Assembly (NCBI GenBank): GCA_019312705.1
Contig: JAFDCW010000240.1
Span: forward strand, 1 to 6,762
Source of the DNA: Deltaproteobacteria bacterium
GTDB lineage: Bacteria > Myxococcota > Polyangia > Polyangiales > B10-G4
Length of the DNA stretch: 6,762 bases
Direction: 5' to 3'
How positions within the stretch are numbered: position 1 is the first letter of the stretch; each line of letters begins with the position of its first letter. The notes below the pieces were generated by a model. The model saw only the letters and a program-made list of their open reading frames with translations. It was not told where the DNA came from and did not search any database. Of this stretch, positions 5,792-6,762 are shown piece by piece. Position numbers and translations under genes: made by a program.

Positions 5792-6514
5792 TCAGAGGAA
5801 ACTACGAAGCAGCTCGGCGAGCTGGTCGTGGTTCGTGGTGCTCGGGCACGGTACCCAGAAGCGCGCGATCGGCGCCTCCTTCTCGAGCTCGTCACGCTGG
5901 CGCCTCGTTGCTCCCCAGAGAACGACCTTCGCCTCCTGGATCTCAGCCGGGAGCATGGTCGCGAGAGTCATCGGGTCGACGGCCGGCAGCGAGCAATCGA
6001 CGACCATCACCGGAGCCTCGCCGGTGTTCATCTCGACGGCGGTGAGCAGCTCGAAAACGTTGCGAATCTGCCGGACCCTGGCGGTCGCAAAGAGCTGGCG
6101 AGCGATACCCTGAATGCTGGTCCGGTCGAGGGAAGAAACCAGGATCAACCGGGACTGGGCTATGGGTACCGACACGGGGGGCAGCAGCGGTGTGGCGGTC
6201 TCACCGGACTGCGCCGTGGGCGGTTCATCCGAGCGCATCCGGATGTGGGAGCCCATCATCGACAGGATCGGCTCGAGACCTTCGACGACCGATTCGGCCG
6301 CATCTGAACCCACGTAGGATTCGATGGCGCGGCGCAGCGAATCGTCCACGAAGGTGCGAGCGCGGGACGCCTCTTCGGGAACGGCCCCGAGCTGGGCGAA
6401 CATCAAGGCCATGTCGAAGACGAGGCGCGCCTGGTCCGGGGCGAGGACCGCTGACAGCGCTTCTTGCACGCTGCGGGCGACGGGACCTTTGAGTTCGAGT
6501 TGGGCGGTGCTCAT
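5792..6514 (-). CDS. Small protein with helical N-terminus and degenerate receiver-like C-terminal domain
   Basis: A 240-residue cytoplasmic protein starting at the ATG at 6514; no Shine-Dalgarno is visible. Residues 1-92 are predicted helical with no family I recognise; 95-118 are a Pro/Thr/Ser-rich linker. Residues 121-240 have the strand/helix rhythm of a CheY-like receiver: strand R-L-I-L-V-S-S; strand V-M-V-V-D with D173 where the phospho-acceptor would be; strand K-V-V-L-W-G-A-T with T203 in the switch Thr/Ser place; and strand R-F-W-V-P-C-P. The acidic pair after strand 1 is replaced by S127-S128 and the strand-5 lysine is missing, so ordinary phosphorylation is unlikely. No output domain follows. 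It could be a pseudo-receiver acting by protein-protein contact, or a Rossmann-like domain that only resembles one. It is convergent with the PEGA gene, with 11 bp between the stop codons. Confidence 0.8.
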   Translation of the reverse strand: MSTAQLELKGPVARSVQEALSAVLAPDQARLVFDMALMFAQLGAVPEEASRARTFVDDSLRRAIESYVGSDAAESVVEGLEPILSMMGSHIRMRSDEPPTAQSGETATPLLPPVSVPIAQSRLILVSSLDRTSIQGIARQLFATARVRQIRNVFELLTAVEMNTGEAPVMVVDCSLPAVDPMTLATMLPAEIQEAKVVLWGATRRQRDELEKEAPIARFWVPCPSTTNHDQLAELLRSFL

Positions 6515-6700
6515 GGGGAGGATGGGTCTCTTGAATCAGCCTACCGGGGGCTGAGCATCAGCGCCAGACGGCCGGCGCATTTTGGTACGACCCTGGCCCC
6601 ATTGTGGGACGTCTGCCTACAAGAGCCGTCTCACAACTGCGAAAGCGGCGCCCCCAGGGCGTAGGCGTCGAAGACCGCGCAACCGGCGACGGCGTATTTC
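6515..6700. other. Intergenic region upstream of the receiver-like gene
   Basis: These 186 bp contain no convincing gene. They hold an imperfect dyad at 6602-6636 (separate entry) and a 6-bp perfect stem TCAGCC / GGCTGA at 6536-6541 and 6549-6554, which would lie in the mRNA leader of the minus-strand gene, 22 bases from its ATG. No confident promoter hexamers were found on either strand. Confidence 0.5.
6602..6636. repeat. Imperfect 12-nt inverted repeat, possible operator
   Basis: Arms TTGTGGGACGTC (6602-6613) and GCCGTCTCACAA (6625-6636) agree at 10 of 12 positions around an 11-nt centre. The arm outer ends (TTGTG / CACAA) match perfectly. It lies about 90-120 bp upstream of the minus-strand start at 6514. 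There is no adjacent T-run, so a protein-binding operator is a better reading than a terminator, though it could also end the partial gene at 6701. Confidence 0.35.
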
Positions 6701-6760
6701 TCACACCATCATGGTGATGCGCTTCTCGACGGGCTCACCCGGGGGCCGGCGCTGCCCGCG
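6701..6760 (-). CDS. Possible C-terminal 19 residues of a minus-strand gene cut by the window edge
   Basis: On the minus strand one frame is open from the right edge for 19 codons and ends at TGA (6703-6701), reading R-G-Q-R-R-P-P-G-E-P-V-E-K-R-I-T-M-M-V. The codons are GC-rich at third positions and the peptide looks like a plausible protein tail. It is too short to identify, and the + strand is open here too, so this is tentative. If real, it lies upstream of, and in the same direction as, the receiver-like gene, with 186 bp between them. Confidence 0.3.
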   Translation of the reverse strand, partial: RGQRRPPGEPVEKRITMMV

Positions 6761-6762
6761 CT

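Noticed and set aside
6704..6716. CACCAT-c-ATGGTG palindrome and a + strand ATG at the right end
   Set aside because: Only six bases per arm, inside the possible minus-strand C-terminus. The + strand frame is open to the edge but too short, without a ribosome-binding site or recognisable residues.
1..6762. CRISPR arrays, tRNA/rRNA genes, insertion sequences, attachment sites, or phage/defence genes
   Set aside because: None found: no spaced repeats of CRISPR type, no tRNA-like cloverleaf noticed, no transposase or integrase motifs, and the only tandem repeat is inside a coding gene.

Overview
The window is compact, high-GC DNA with strongly GC-biased third codon positions. The gene content suggests a myxobacterium-like bacterium (Myxococcota, perhaps the Polyangiales/Sandaracinaceae side). 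The evidence for this is a membrane-anchored Hanks-type Ser/Thr kinase next to a TPR-PEGA envelope protein, a Cys-rich Asp/Ser-repeat lipoprotein, and a stand-alone degenerate receiver-like protein. The taxonomic placement is inference; no RNA marker is present.

Layout, left to right. (1) 2-523 (+): C-terminal part of a ferritin-like diiron protein, cut by the window edge. (2) 704-2089 (+): a complete M17 leucyl aminopeptidase with all metal and catalytic residues. (3) 2122-3192 (-): a predicted lipoprotein with an internal 12-bp tandem repeat and a Cys-rich C-terminal domain, convergent with the peptidase. (4) 3193-3429: a divergent intergenic region that is not empty. It holds a diverged second copy of the lipoprotein gene's promoter, start and signal-peptide region, frameshifted and missing its lipobox cysteine. 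(5) 3430-4815 (+): a Ser/Thr kinase with a complete active site, one transmembrane helix and a Pro/Ala/Glu-rich extracytoplasmic tail. (6) 4842-5780 (+): a TPR-like and PEGA-repeat envelope protein. Its apparent GTG start cuts through a signal peptide that continues upstream in frame. (7) 5792-6514 (-): a small protein with a helical N-terminus and a receiver-like C-terminus lacking most phosphotransfer residues, convergent with the PEGA gene. (8) 6515-6700: intergenic, with an imperfect dyad. (9) 6701-6760 (-): possibly the last 19 codons of another gene.

How the parts may relate: the kinase and the PEGA protein are in the same direction and nearly contiguous, and look like one envelope signalling unit (cytoplasmic kinase, extracytoplasmic PEGA partner). 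They may be a single polypeptide if the one-base frame discontinuity at a G run around 4794-4797 is a sequence error or a recoding site. The lipoprotein is transcribed divergently from the kinase and could share regulation with it, but nothing in the sequence proves that. The ferritin-like protein and the aminopeptidase look like ordinary metabolic genes.

I do not see a clear new defence or mobile system. The points most worth a second look are the kinase/PEGA frame junction, the decayed paralogue of the lipoprotein start, and the cysteine ladder.
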